Part shown: positions 8,173 through 16,518 of the stretch, in pieces
Position numbering within the stretch: position 1 is the first letter of the stretch
Layout of the letters: each line of letters begins with the position of its first letter
DNA from: Gracilimonas sp031581265
GTDB lineage: Bacteria > Bacteroidota > Rhodothermia > Balneolales > Balneolaceae
Direction of reading: 5' to 3'
Assembly (NCBI RefSeq): GCF_031581265.1
Contig: NZ_JAVLBQ010000030.1
Location: 1-39,131 of the forward strand
Length of the DNA stretch: 39,131 nucleotides
Notes under the pieces: model-generated
Database searches by the model: none
The model's input: only the letters and a program-made list of their open reading frames with translations
Told to the model about the DNA's origin: nothing
Made by a program: the position numbers and the translations under genes

Positions 8173-9246
8173 ATGGACCTATTTATTACGCCCGATTGGG
8201 CCCCAAACATCCACCCTCTACTGGTGCACTTTCCCATTGCACTTTTAGTTACCGCCGTACTGGCAAATTTTGCTTCTCTTTTTATTCCAGATGAATGGTG
8301 GGATGAATCCAAAAACACGATCCTATATGTAACAGGAGCAATATTTAGCGGCATCACCTACTATAGCGGAACCGTAGCTGCAGATAGCGTTTTTCTTCCT
8401 ACAGAGGCCCAATCAGTTCTCAGTGAGCATGCCGACTGGGCACAGTATCTTCTCTGGTTCTTTATTCTCTATTCAATACTACGGATTGCCTTTCACCGGT
8501 TTGATCTTTTTGATAAGAAAGCCTTTAAGATCATTGCTTTCATAACGGTTTTACCAGGATTATTTATGGTTTTTGAAACCGCTGAATATGGTGGAAAAAT
8601 GGTATTTGGATATGGGGCGGGAACCGGTCAACTTTTGCAACAAGAAGAATCAGCTGCATCTGAAATAACAGATAGTACTACAACTGTTCCATCCTCCTTT
8701 GTCACTAAAGATAATGGAAACTGGACCTGGGAGATGAACTCAAATTCAGTCAGTGATCTAATCACTAATTTTCATTGGGTGGAAGGATCTTTACAAGCAT
8801 TGAAGCCTACCATAGCTTCTGGCGATGCCCCTCTACTTCAACTTCAAGCTTCCGAGCAAGCGAACCTATTTGTCACCCATCAATCACACCAAAATGTACA
8901 AGTTGATTACTACCTCAATCTGGATGATTTAGATGGAGAAATAGAACTTATACATCACTTGCAGGATGCTAATAATTACGATTTTGTATCTCTGAATTCG
9001 GATGGGATTATTCGTCAGGGCAGAATACAAAACGGAGAAACAACCATTTTCGAAGAAGGCACTTATGAAGCCGATGGACAACTGTTTGTACGTGTAGTGG
9101 CAGACGAGACTCACTTCCGGGGATACATCAACAGAGAGATGAAAGTACATGGCCATAGCGATGCTCCCGAGAGCGGAAATGTGGGACTAAAGCTGCAGGG
9201 AAGTGGCTCAGTACTAATATCAAAAATTGAAATGATTCAACTCTAA
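8173..9246 (+). CDS. DUF2231 membrane protein fused to a C-terminal beta-sandwich domain
   Basis: The first roughly 150 residues look like DUF2231: HPLLVHFPIALL near the N-terminus, then four hydrophobic helices with conserved His and a GG-containing last helix (FETAEYGGKMVFGYG). After a Ser/Thr-rich linker (about residues 160-180) comes a 170-residue extracytoplasmic domain with alternating beta pattern (YYLNLDDLDGEIELIHHL, GNVGLKLQGSGSVLISKIEM), resembling the LamG-like or 3-keto-disaccharide-hydrolase-like (DUF1080) fold. DUF2231 proteins are multi-helix, possibly haem- or metal-linked, and occur in metal-resistance loci. The two-domain arrangement is seen directly; its job is unknown. It is 17 nt upstream of the next gene and likely co-transcribed with it. 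Confidence 0.72.
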   Translation: MDLFITPDWAPNIHPLLVHFPIALLVTAVLANFASLFIPDEWWDESKNTILYVTGAIFSGITYYSGTVAADSVFLPTEAQSVLSEHADWAQYLLWFFILYSILRIAFHRFDLFDKKAFKIIAFITVLPGLFMVFETAEYGGKMVFGYGAGTGQLLQQEESAASEITDSTTTVPSSFVTKDNGNWTWEMNSNSVSDLITNFHWVEGSLQALKPTIASGDAPLLQLQASEQANLFVTHQSHQNVQVDYYLNLDDLDGEIELIHHLQDANNYDFVSLNSDGIIRQGRIQNGETTIFEEGTYEADGQLFVRVVADETHFRGYINREMKVHGHSDAPESGNVGLKLQGSGSVLISKIEMIQL

Positions 9247-9262
9247 CTCAAAAATCATATCT

Positions 9263-9700
9263 ATGAAATCACTTCTAAAAACAACCGTTTTATTCCTTTT
9301 GTTATCGGGAACAGTAATGGCTCAAACTGATCAGGCAGAGTCAAATGTATTGAAGGCGTTGGGAGATTTTAAAACAGCAATCGTTGAAAATGATTCTGAT
9401 GCCGCCACTAATTTATTGGCTGATGACGCCCTGATACTGGAAAGCAGCGGCATGGAAACGAAAGAAGAATATCTTTCCCACCATTTTCATTCTGATGGAA
9501 AGTTTCTGACGGCTATGAACCGTGAAATCCTTACTCAAAAAGTTACAACTGAGGGCTCAACCGCATGGGTTAGCACTGTAAGTACTATGAAGGGAACGTA
9601 TTCTGAAAGAGAAATGGACCTGACTTCACTTGAGCTTGCTGTATTGAGAAAAGAAGGGGATAATTGGAAGATTACCGCTATTCATTGGTCATCCCGTTAG
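9263..9700 (+). CDS. Exported NTF2-like (SnoaL/DUF4440-type) protein
   Basis: A signal peptide (residues about 1-20, ending VMAQ) precedes a 125-residue domain with the pattern of the NTF2-like cone fold: an early helix with VLKALGDFKTAIVENDSDA, then DDALILESSGMETKEEYLSH, then strands ending GDNWKITAIHWSSR. The closing W-K-I-x-x-x-H-W-S-S strand is typical of DUF4440/SnoaL-like proteins. No catalytic residue can be assigned. Such proteins recur in Bacteroidota copper islands next to P1B ATPases. It lies between the DUF2231 gene (17 nt) and copB (20 nt), so all three are probably one transcript. Confidence 0.75.
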   Translation: MKSLLKTTVLFLLLSGTVMAQTDQAESNVLKALGDFKTAIVENDSDAATNLLADDALILESSGMETKEEYLSHHFHSDGKFLTAMNREILTQKVTTEGSTAWVSTVSTMKGTYSEREMDLTSLELAVLRKEGDNWKITAIHWSSR

Positions 9701-9720
9701 GCAAAATCCAATCTAATTAA

Positions 9721-11763
9721 ATGGAGGGTAAAATGGACCACCAGCATCACAACGAAGAGGAGCATAATCATAAAAAGGAAAACAACCATGATCATGATGG
9801 ACATGAAAGTAACTCCCACCACGAACACCACAAGCAGATGGTGAGAGATTTCAAATGGCGCTTTTGGTGGGTACTTGCCTTAACTATTCCCATCATGGCA
9901 CTATCACCGATGATACAAGATTTTCTGGGGGTAGATTGGCGGTTCATGGCGGATAAATGGATTCTTGCTGCACTTTCCACCGTTGTTTATTTCTTTGGGG
10001 GATGGCCTTTTCTAACTGGTTTAGTGGATGAACTCAAGAAGAAACAACCGGGAATGATGACCTTGATCGGTCTGGCAATTTCCATCGCCTTCCTCTACAG
10101 TACAGCCGTGGTTTTTGGATTCGAAGGGGATCTGCTGTATTGGGAGCTTTCAACGCTGGTTGGCATTATGCTTCTGGGTCACTGGATAGAAATGCGATCG
10201 GTGATGAGTGCTTCTTCCGCCCTGGAAGAGTTAGCTGCTTTAATCCCGGGCGAGGCGCATCGTGTAAAAGAGGATGGCTCCACTGAAGATGTTTCTGTGG
10301 AAGAATTGCAAAAGGGCGATAAAGTCCTCATCAAACCGGGAGAAAAAATTCCGGCAGATGGTGTGGTAGTGAAGGGGGAATCGAGCGTTAACGAAGCCAT
10401 GCTTACCGGAGAATCCAAGCCGGTAAGTAAACAAAAAGACGATGAGGTAATTGGTGGATCAGTAAATGAAAAAGGCTCTCTTACTATACAAATTTCTAAA
10501 ACAGGGGACGATTCATTCTTATCTCAGGTTATTAACCTGGTAAGAGAAGCGCAGGAAAGTAAGTCTCGAACCCAGGATTTAGCTAATCGGGCTGCTTTTT
10601 GGCTGACCATCGTTTCCATCACCGCTGGACTCATCACCTTTGGCGCATGGGTATTCTTCACCGGGCAAAGCTTTGATTTTGCAATGAACCGAACCGTGGC
10701 TGTCATGGTAATTACCTGTCCACACGCTTTGGGGCTGGCTATTCCCTTGGTGGTATCGCGGTCGACCAGTATTGCTGCTACCAATGGCTTTCTTATTCGC
10801 AACCGGTCTGCTTTTGAGCAAGCTAGAAACCTCGATGCAATTATATTCGACAAAACCGGTACCCTGACGGAAGGCACCTTCACAGTAACTGATATTTTGA
10901 ATTTTGGTGGTGAATTCTCCGATGAAGACCTCCTGAAATACGCGGCATCATTAGAGAAAAATTCTGAACACCCACTCGCTAAGGGTATTTTAGAGAAAGC
11001 AGGTGAAACTTGGGAGCCGAAAGAATTTGACTCCATCACCGGAAAAGGAATTGAAGGGAAAGTGAATGGGAAGTCAGTGAAAGTGGTCAGCCCAGGATAC
11101 ATTCGTGAAAAAGAGTTGGATTATCCTGAAGATGAAGTGGAAGAGATCTCATCACAGGGAAAAACAGTCGTGTTTGTGATTTTAGAAGATGAATTGATTG
11201 GAGCGATTGCCTTGGGAGATGAAATCCGAGAATCCTCAAAAAATGCCATCAATGCACTACACGATATGGGCATTGAGTGCATTATGCTGACTGGCGACAA
11301 TCAACAAACGGCCGATTATGTGGCTGGTGAATTAGGCATTGATCAGGTGTTTGCCGAAGTACTACCGGATGAAAAGGCTGATAAAGTGAAGGAAGTTCAG
11401 GGACAAGGCAAACTCGTTGCCATGACCGGTGATGGCGTGAATGATGCTCCGGCTTTGGCCCAGGCGGATGTAGGTATTGCCATCGGCGCCGGCTCGGATG
11501 TAGCCGTGGAAACCGGAGATATCGTGCTCGTTAAAAACAATCCCGAAGATGTAACTGCACTTATCAAACTTTCTAAATCTACCTACCGAAAAATGGTACA
11601 GAACCTCTGGTGGGCTTCCGGGTATAATATCGGAGCCATTCCACTTGCAGCCGGTGTTCTCTTTGCTTGGGGGATTATTTTAAGTCCTGCTGTAGGAGCT
11701 ATTTTGATGTCTTTGAGTACGGTTATTGTTGCTGTTAATGCACGATTCTTGGAACTGGAATAA
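9721..11763 (+). CDS. copB: CopB-type P1B copper/silver-translocating ATPase
   Basis: This is an ATP-driven metal pump of the inner membrane. The 680 residues show a His-rich cytosolic N-terminus (residues about 5-38), two pairs of membrane helices, the actuator TGES (about residue 229), the membrane metal motif CPH (ITCPHALGLAIP, about residue 333), the phosphorylation site DKTGT (about 377), the P1B nucleotide-domain SEHPLA (about 415) and GDGVND (about 570), and two C-terminal helices. CPH rather than CPC places it in the P1B-3 CopB group, reported to move copper or silver outward, and the His-rich tail replaces the usual CxxC domain. ATG 9721 is used; ATG 9733 is an alternative. It is the last gene of the resistance cluster and would pass metal to the periplasm for the Met-rich protein and CusCBA. 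Confidence 0.93.
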   Translation: MEGKMDHQHHNEEEHNHKKENNHDHDGHESNSHHEHHKQMVRDFKWRFWWVLALTIPIMALSPMIQDFLGVDWRFMADKWILAALSTVVYFFGGWPFLTGLVDELKKKQPGMMTLIGLAISIAFLYSTAVVFGFEGDLLYWELSTLVGIMLLGHWIEMRSVMSASSALEELAALIPGEAHRVKEDGSTEDVSVEELQKGDKVLIKPGEKIPADGVVVKGESSVNEAMLTGESKPVSKQKDDEVIGGSVNEKGSLTIQISKTGDDSFLSQVINLVREAQESKSRTQDLANRAAFWLTIVSITAGLITFGAWVFFTGQSFDFAMNRTVAVMVITCPHALGLAIPLVVSRSTSIAATNGFLIRNRSAFEQARNLDAIIFDKTGTLTEGTFTVTDILNFGGEFSDEDLLKYAASLEKNSEHPLAKGILEKAGETWEPKEFDSITGKGIEGKVNGKSVKVVSPGYIREKELDYPEDEVEEISSQGKTVVFVILEDELIGAIALGDEIRESSKNAINALHDMGIECIMLTGDNQQTADYVAGELGIDQVFAEVLPDEKADKVKEVQGQGKLVAMTGDGVNDAPALAQADVGIAIGAGSDVAVETGDIVLVKNNPEDVTALIKLSKSTYRKMVQNLWWASGYNIGAIPLAAGVLFAWGIILSPAVGAILMSLSTVIVAVNARFLELE

Positions 11764-11845
11764 TCTATTCACCCAAGAATATGTTTTTTACTCTAAATTA
11801 TGTACACAGATATCTAGATGTTAAAGGTAGAAGCTTTTCCGAGTT

Positions 11846-11876
11846 CACTATCTACTTCAACTTGAAATAGATAGTG
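11846..11876. other. Perfect 9-bp hairpin downstream of copB
   Basis: CACTATCTA (11846-11854) pairs with TAGATAGTG (11868-11876) across 13 nt, whose TTC and GAA can extend the pairing. There is no T tract, so a standard intrinsic terminator is unlikely. An operator or RNA-stability element is possible. The rest of the 215-nt gap shows nothing I recognise. Confidence 0.4.
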
Positions 11877-11978
11877 GCTAGTTGATCACAAAGGAGCAAG
11901 CCAAAAAATCAGTGTCTTACTTGGTTTGATGCAATCCCTTCATTATAATCTATAGACTTTCAATTCAACTCATTCATC

Positions 11979-12638
11979 ATGCAGGAAAAAGCTTATAGCT
12001 ATACTACTGAAGAAGTAAAAGTAACCTGGGACCAAAAACGATGCATCCATGCTGAGGAATGTGTCCATGGGTTGCCCAATGTTTTTGATCCCGATAAAAA
12101 ACCCTGGATTCAACCGGAAAATGCCTCCGTCGAGGAATTAACAAACACGATAAAACGATGTCCCACAGGTGCTTTACATTATGAAATAAAGAACAAGGAT
12201 GAGCAGGAAGAAGCTCCCGATCAGAATGTTATTACCATTGAAAAAGACGGTCCCATTTACATTAATGGTGAAGTTGTAATACGCGATATGGATGAAAACA
12301 TTATCCTCAAAGATACCCGTGTTGCCATGTGCCGGTGCGGAAAATCCAAGAACAAACCACTCTGTGATAACTCTCACATTGATGCCGACTTCAAAGCAGA
12401 CACTACTTACAACGTTGAGCGGTTGCGCACTGAACCCGTTGAAGGAAAGGGGGGGGAACTTTCAATCAAGCTATTCGATAATGCTCCCTTTTTAGTTCAG
12501 GGAAATTATGATCTGGTTGGTGAAGAAACCGGAACTGAGACCTGCAGTAAGAAGATGAGCTTTTGCAGATGCGGCGGTTCTCAAACCAAACCGTTTTGTG
12601 ATGGAAGCCATAAGAAAATTGGATTTGTAAGTACTTAA
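11979..12638 (+). CDS. Iron-sulfur protein: Fer4_19-like domain plus two CDGSH zinc-finger-type domains
   Basis: Three metal-binding modules lie in tandem. Residues about 12-70 (VTWDQKRCIHAEECVHGLPNVF ... RCPTGAL) match the divergent single-cluster 4Fe-4S domain (Fer4_19) that often precedes CDGSH domains. Residues about 105-130 (CRCGKSKNKPLCDNSH) and about 188-212 (CRCGGSQTKPFCDGSHKKI) each carry the three-Cys one-His CDGSH signature, which binds a 2Fe-2S cluster in the mitoNEET family. The second copy has the classic CDGSH; the first reads CDNSH. There is no signal peptide, so it is cytosolic. The likely role is electron transfer or redox sensing, with no specific partner visible. It is 215 nt downstream of copB and separately transcribed. 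Confidence 0.88.
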   Translation: MQEKAYSYTTEEVKVTWDQKRCIHAEECVHGLPNVFDPDKKPWIQPENASVEELTNTIKRCPTGALHYEIKNKDEQEEAPDQNVITIEKDGPIYINGEVVIRDMDENIILKDTRVAMCRCGKSKNKPLCDNSHIDADFKADTTYNVERLRTEPVEGKGGELSIKLFDNAPFLVQGNYDLVGEETGTETCSKKMSFCRCGGSQTKPFCDGSHKKIGFVST

Positions 12639-12644
12639 TGGTTT

Positions 12645-12737
12645 TTCATTAATCGTTAATCGGGTATTTATTAACTTTTGAATACAGTTTATCACATTTT
12701 CCCAATAACGAATAACCATTAACGAATTTACGAATCA
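12645..12737. repeat. Imperfect inverted repeat of ATTAACG/CGTTAAT type
   Basis: The spacer between the CDGSH and DUF423 genes holds TTAATCGTTAATCGGGTA on its left and AACGAATAACCATTAACGAA on its right, which are imperfectly complementary. The arm words (TTAACGA, AATAACGA) resemble those of the spaced inverted repeat at 18564-18637. Confidence 0.35.
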
Positions 12738-12741
12738 CCAA

Positions 12742-13119
12742 ATGCCCAATCCAAAGATCATAATAGCCATCGCTGCCATACTGTTAGCCCTTGCCGTTGC
12801 TGCCGGTGCTTTTGGAGCGCATGCTCTCAAGAATATACTTTCAGCAGAACGACTTGAAACCTGGCAAACAGCGGTCCAATATCACGCCTGGCACGCATTG
12901 GGATTGCTACTCATCGCACTGATCGGTTCACAATTTGATATTGCCATTGCCTGGCCGTCATCGTTACTCTTGGCGGGAATTATTATTTTCTCAGGTAGCT
13001 TATATGCTCTTTGCCTTAGCGGAATTGGATGGCTGGGAGCTATTACTCCTATTGGTGGTGTTGCCTTTATAGCCGGCTGGATTGTTCTGGCAGTTCAGGC
13101 GTTCCGTAACCTCAATTAA
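12742..13119 (+). CDS. DUF423 family small membrane protein
   Basis: This 125-residue protein has four hydrophobic helices and the family signature AGAFGAHALKNILS, then WQTAVQYHAWHALGLLLIAL and a GW-containing helix (SGIGWLGAITPIGGVAFIAGW). DUF423 (YgdD/YwdK-like) proteins are widespread inner-membrane proteins of unknown function. It starts at ATG 12742, and the following broken gene begins only 7 nt after its stop, so they probably shared a transcript. Confidence 0.88.
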   Translation: MPNPKIIIAIAAILLALAVAAGAFGAHALKNILSAERLETWQTAVQYHAWHALGLLLIALIGSQFDIAIAWPSSLLLAGIIIFSGSLYALCLSGIGWLGAITPIGGVAFIAGWIVLAVQAFRNLN

Positions 13120-13126
13120 TACCATT

Positions 13127-13636
13127 ATGAAACTATTTAAAATTACACTGGTCATTTTATTTTTATCTGTTTTCACAGGGGAAGTTTTTGCCCAAAATGA
13201 AGTCCTCCGAGAACGAAATTCGTTGTACGGCATATCCGAGTTTGGGGTGGTAGTTAACATTGAAAAACCCAAGAGTCTGGAAGATGTAACTCTAAGCGTG
13301 GATAGTGTGAGAGCATTACTTGTAGAATAGTTGAATGAACTACCCGTTACCATTTTGGAAGACGAAACCCTGCGCGATTCCGATCAATTTCCCATTCTGC
13401 ATTTACATGTCAATATTATGAACGCCAGTCTTGGGGCTTATCCTTTTACTGCTGTATTAAAGTTCTATCAGCCGGTCAAACTTCCATTGAATAATGATGT
13501 CCAAACCATGGGTTCAACTTGGCATGATAGTTTTATCGGAGTAGTTACCCCGGACCTTATCGATTACATTGCCGCTAAGTCAGCTGGTTTAGCCGGTAAC
13601 TTTAAGATCGACTATCAAAGTGTAAACTCAAGATAA
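13127..13636 (+). pseudogene. Secreted protein gene interrupted by an in-frame amber codon
   Basis: One continuous frame from ATG 13127 to the stop at 13636 is broken only by TAG at 13328-13330 (codon 68). The first part has a signal peptide (ending EVFAQ) and reads on as SVDSVRALLVE, stop, LNELPVTILEDE with no frame change, so the two halves are clearly one protein of about 169 residues. The second half has a mixed alpha/beta look (FPILHLHVNIMN, AVLKFYQPVKLPL, DLIDYIAAKSAG). I do not recognise the family. It may be a recent nonsense mutation, a sequencing error, or a gene surviving by restart at the TTG directly after the TAG, though that product would lack a signal peptide. Confidence 0.8.
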
Positions 13637-13652
13637 ATCGTAATTCCGGACG

Positions 13653-14015
13653 ATGAATATTGAAGATTTTTATCACTATTGCCTCTCCTTTCCGGGCACT
13701 GAAGAAGATTTTCCCTTCGACGAAAATACCCTCGTATTTAAAGTCATGGGAAAGATGTTCGCCCTCACCAATGTTGATACTTTTGAAAGTATAAATTTGA
13801 AATGTGACCCGGTGGAAGCCTTGGAATTAAGAGCGGCTTATCACGAAATCAAACCCGGTTACCACATGAATAAAAAACACTGGAACACCGTAAGTACGAA
13901 AGGAAGTTTACAGGATGACTTTATAAAAGACTTAGTTCAGCATTCTTATGAATTAGTGGTACAAAACTTGCCAAAAAAGTTTAAAAAGAAGCTGAAGTCA
14001 TTGAATAACGAGTAG
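13653..14015 (+). CDS. MmcQ/YjbR family protein
   Basis: This 120-residue cytosolic protein has the YjbR-like (CyaY-fold) pattern: an N-terminal helix with YHYCLSFPGTEEDFPF, a strand VFKVMGKMFALT, LKCDPVEALELR, the strongly conserved GYHMNKKHWNTVS, and a C-terminal helical SYELVVQNLPKK. Members are called MmcQ/YjbR DNA-binding-like proteins, but their biochemical role is unsettled. It follows the amber-interrupted gene by 16 nt and ends 5 nt from a convergent gene. Confidence 0.88.
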   Translation: MNIEDFYHYCLSFPGTEEDFPFDENTLVFKVMGKMFALTNVDTFESINLKCDPVEALELRAAYHEIKPGYHMNKKHWNTVSTKGSLQDDFIKDLVQHSYELVVQNLPKKFKKKLKSLNNE

Positions 14016-14020
14016 CGTCT

Positions 14021-14329
14021 TTATTTTCCGGGTGCTAATCCCTTTATCCTGCTGAATGTTTTTTTGAGGTGGGTCCAGAAAAATTCAAACTGACCAAAAA
14101 TAGCGGCATAAATCAACAGGAAAATATTGTACATCGGGAAGATTGTAAGCAACCAAATAAAGGTCTTAAACCAAAAGGGATCAGTGGCTTCTACTCCAAG
14201 AATAGGGAACAAAAACCGCCGGGCATAAAGTGCACTAAAACCGGTCAAAGAGAATACAAGCATTATGATCAAAACTTGCCAATTACTCTCAATGCCCCAT
14301 TTTGATTTTAGTTTGTTGAAAAATTGCAT
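14021..14329 (-). CDS. Small two-helix membrane protein, DUF6787-like
   Basis: This 102-residue protein starts MQFFNKLKSKWGI, followed by two hydrophobic segments (residues about 18-45 and about 58-80) with an aromatic cytosolic tail FFWTHLKKTFSRI. This layout matches the DUF6787 group of small Bacteroidota membrane proteins. The match is from memory of the family's N-terminal F-x-K-L-K-x-x-W pattern and is moderate. It is convergent with the YjbR-like gene. Function is unknown. Confidence 0.65.
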   Translation of the reverse strand: MQFFNKLKSKWGIESNWQVLIIMLVFSLTGFSALYARRFLFPILGVEATDPFWFKTFIWLLTIFPMYNIFLLIYAAIFGQFEFFWTHLKKTFSRIKGLAPGK

Positions 14330-14516
14330 GAATTAATTTTTAATTAGCCAATAAAATATCCTTTTTCTAAGCTTATATGAAGTCAAATAGTTAGAATTAT
14401 ATATTCTTCTGATTTTACAAATTATGAACTTGCTTTCTTGCTATTGCTACTTCCTGCAAGTAGTTTCAGCCGGAAGGAAGGATTATTGAGAAAATATTAA
14501 GACTATTATACGTGGT

Positions 14517-15140
14517 ATGCGAGCTTACTTAACTGAAACGTTTGGCGCGTTTTTTCTTGTTTTGGCTTTTGGCTTTACAGGAGATCCACTTGCAATTGGA
14601 TTAACTTTAATAGCTTTGATCTATATTGGTTATCCCATTTCGGGCGGACATTATAATCCGGCCGTTTCTTTTGCCTTTTTCCTAAAACAAGAGCTAAGCC
14701 TGCCTCAATTTTTAGGATACGTTCTTAGCCAAACCATTGGAAGTATTTTAGCTGCTGTTACTATTTTGTTCTTATCTTCTTCGGTATTTTATGTTGAACC
14801 GCCTACCGATACTAACTTATACCAACAAGCTTTTGCGGAACTTCTCTTCACCGGGATATTTGTGATCATTATGATGATTTTTTCTTTATCACGCTCCCAG
14901 GGGAAAAGAAATCTTTTGGGCCTGGTGGCCGGACTTACGTTTGCGGGAATGTTGATGATAACTATCCCGATTTCCGGAGGAATTTTAAATCCCGTTACCT
15001 CTATAGGAACCGCTCTTATAGACTTCATTAACGGGGGTAATTCCTATGTCCACGTTTTACTATATACGCTGGCACCACTTTGCGGGTGTGCTTTAGCGGC
15101 TTTTAAATATGTTTATTTCAATCCACCAAGGGAAGCGTAA
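14517..15140 (+). CDS. MIP/aquaporin-like channel
   Basis: This 207-residue protein has six hydrophobic helices and the two half-helix signatures of aquaporins: SGGHYNPAVS (about residue 43) and SGGILNPVTS (about residue 158). The second reads NPV instead of NPA and lacks the usual following Arg (NPVTS rather than NPARS), so the selectivity filter differs from classic AqpZ/GlpF and water/glycerol selectivity cannot be assumed. The N-terminus AYLTETFGAFFLVLAFGF is typical. The last 23 nt overlap the end of the convergent histidine kinase gene. Confidence 0.85.
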   Translation: MRAYLTETFGAFFLVLAFGFTGDPLAIGLTLIALIYIGYPISGGHYNPAVSFAFFLKQELSLPQFLGYVLSQTIGSILAAVTILFLSSSVFYVEPPTDTNLYQQAFAELLFTGIFVIIMMIFSLSRSQGKRNLLGLVAGLTFAGMLMITIPISGGILNPVTSIGTALIDFINGGNSYVHVLLYTLAPLCGCALAAFKYVYFNPPREA

Positions 15141-16518
15141 AGTAAAACCGGCTTCCTTGCCCAACTTCACTTTCCACCTTAATTTCACTTTGATGGGCGT
15201 TTAGAATGCCTTTCACTACAGAAAGTCCTAATCCGGTACCTCCTTTATCACGAGAGCGGGCTTTATCGGTACGGTAGAATCTATCAAACAGTCGGTCCAG
15301 ATGTTCTTTACCAATACCCGGCCCGGTATCCTGAACATAGACTTCTACAACCTCCTCCTTCTTCTCTAAGCCTACCTCAATTCTCCCTTCCGGAGTGTAC
15401 TTAATCGCGTTGGAGATCAGGTTATCTAACACCTGTTCAATTTTGTCGGGATCGGCATTAACTATACAAGAGCTGACATTATTGGTCTCCAACTCCAGTC
15501 CTTTCTTTTCAGCAATAGGTTGAAATACATTTTGGGCTTCATCAACCAGGCTTTTTAAATCAATATTTTGTCTGTTTAAGAAACTTTCATCAAAATCATA
15601 TCGCTGTAGCGTTTTTATATCCTCGAACAACCTTGCAACTCGCTTGATTTGTTTTTGAGCCGTATTCATATACTGTTTCTTCTTTTCGGGCTGAAGTTTT
15701 TCAATTTCCAGCATCTCCAAAGCCCCGGCAATAGTATGCAGCGGATTCCTCACTTCGTGTGTTATATCTGCAAAAAACTGGCTCTGTTTTTCATTCAGTT
15801 TCTTTAGTTCTTCATTATCAGCCCGAAGTGTTTCGGCCATATGGTTGAGAGAATCTGCCAGGGTACCAAATTCATCATTCCGTTTAAGATCTATTTTTCG
15901 GTCAAAATTTCCCCTTGCAATATCAAGTGCCGCAGCGTTTAGCTGGAGTATAGGGGATGCCATATATCGGGCAAATAAAAAGCTCACTATAATAACTGCT
16001 CCGATAGAAAAGAACATCCCTGCATAAATAATATGCCGGATGCTGGCTACAGCTGCATAATATTCGCTTTTATCCTGGCTGATTCTCAAATATTGTGCTG
16101 CATTTTCAGATTGTCCTAAATCGACATAAGCTATTAACTTTTGCGTGCTGTCACTATTTATCACAATAGGTTCCCCATCCTGACGCTCCAGTTCAGCCAT
16201 CAGTGAAGCTTCCACATAGGGAGCTTCCCCCTCAAATTCCTCCTCCGGAAATTGCAGAAAACGAATTCCATCTTTGTCATAAACGGCAATTTCATATTGG
16301 GAAAGCTCGGCTTGCCGCTGAATCTTTTGATCGAATTGAGCGTCTTCATTAAAACTGCTTGCGGCTAACGCTAAAGAAAGAGCATCCCGCTCAAATTGTT
16401 CTGCACCCTCATCCAGCAGAAAACTACGAATAGTTAAAATTGAGTAAGTACTTATGGTAATAATTCCAATTACCAATAGTATTATGTAGGTCCACGCAAG
16501 TTTGGAGCGAATTTTCAT
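15118..16518 (-). CDS. Membrane sensor histidine kinase with HAMP domain
   Basis: This is the sensor half of a two-component system. It has an N-terminal helix (residues about 8-30), an extracytoplasmic domain (about 31-160) with no recognised ligand motif, a second helix (about 163-185), HAMP (about 186-240), HisKA with the phospho-acceptor in FFADITHEVRNPLHT (His about 254), and an HATPase with DNLISNAIKYTPEG, DTGPGIG and GGTGLGLSVVKGI. It is complete and has the usual class-I layout. The start overlaps the response regulator stop as ATGA (16515-16518), giving translational coupling. No target operon is evident. Confidence 0.94.
   Translation of the reverse strand: MKIRSKLAWTYIILLVIGIITISTYSILTIRSFLLDEGAEQFERDALSLALAASSFNEDAQFDQKIQRQAELSQYEIAVYDKDGIRFLQFPEEEFEGEAPYVEASLMAELERQDGEPIVINSDSTQKLIAYVDLGQSENAAQYLRISQDKSEYYAAVASIRHIIYAGMFFSIGAVIIVSFLFARYMASPILQLNAAALDIARGNFDRKIDLKRNDEFGTLADSLNHMAETLRADNEELKKLNEKQSQFFADITHEVRNPLHTIAGALEMLEIEKLQPEKKKQYMNTAQKQIKRVARLFEDIKTLQRYDFDESFLNRQNIDLKSLVDEAQNVFQPIAEKKGLELETNNVSSCIVNADPDKIEQVLDNLISNAIKYTPEGRIEVGLEKKEEVVEVYVQDTGPGIGKEHLDRLFDRFYRTDKARSRDKGGTGLGLSVVKGILNAHQSEIKVESEVGQGSRFYFTLPLVD

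Noticed and set aside
10524..11102. 192-codon frame antisense to copB
   Set aside because: It is opposite the conserved P1B ATPase core and has no recognisable protein features.
11846..11876. copB intrinsic terminator
   Set aside because: The hairpin is good but no T tract follows on either strand, so it is listed only as a hairpin.
12700..12900. tRNA or rRNA genes anywhere in the window
   Set aside because: I saw no T-arm GGTTCGAATCC-type motif with matching acceptor stems and no rRNA-like conserved blocks on either strand.
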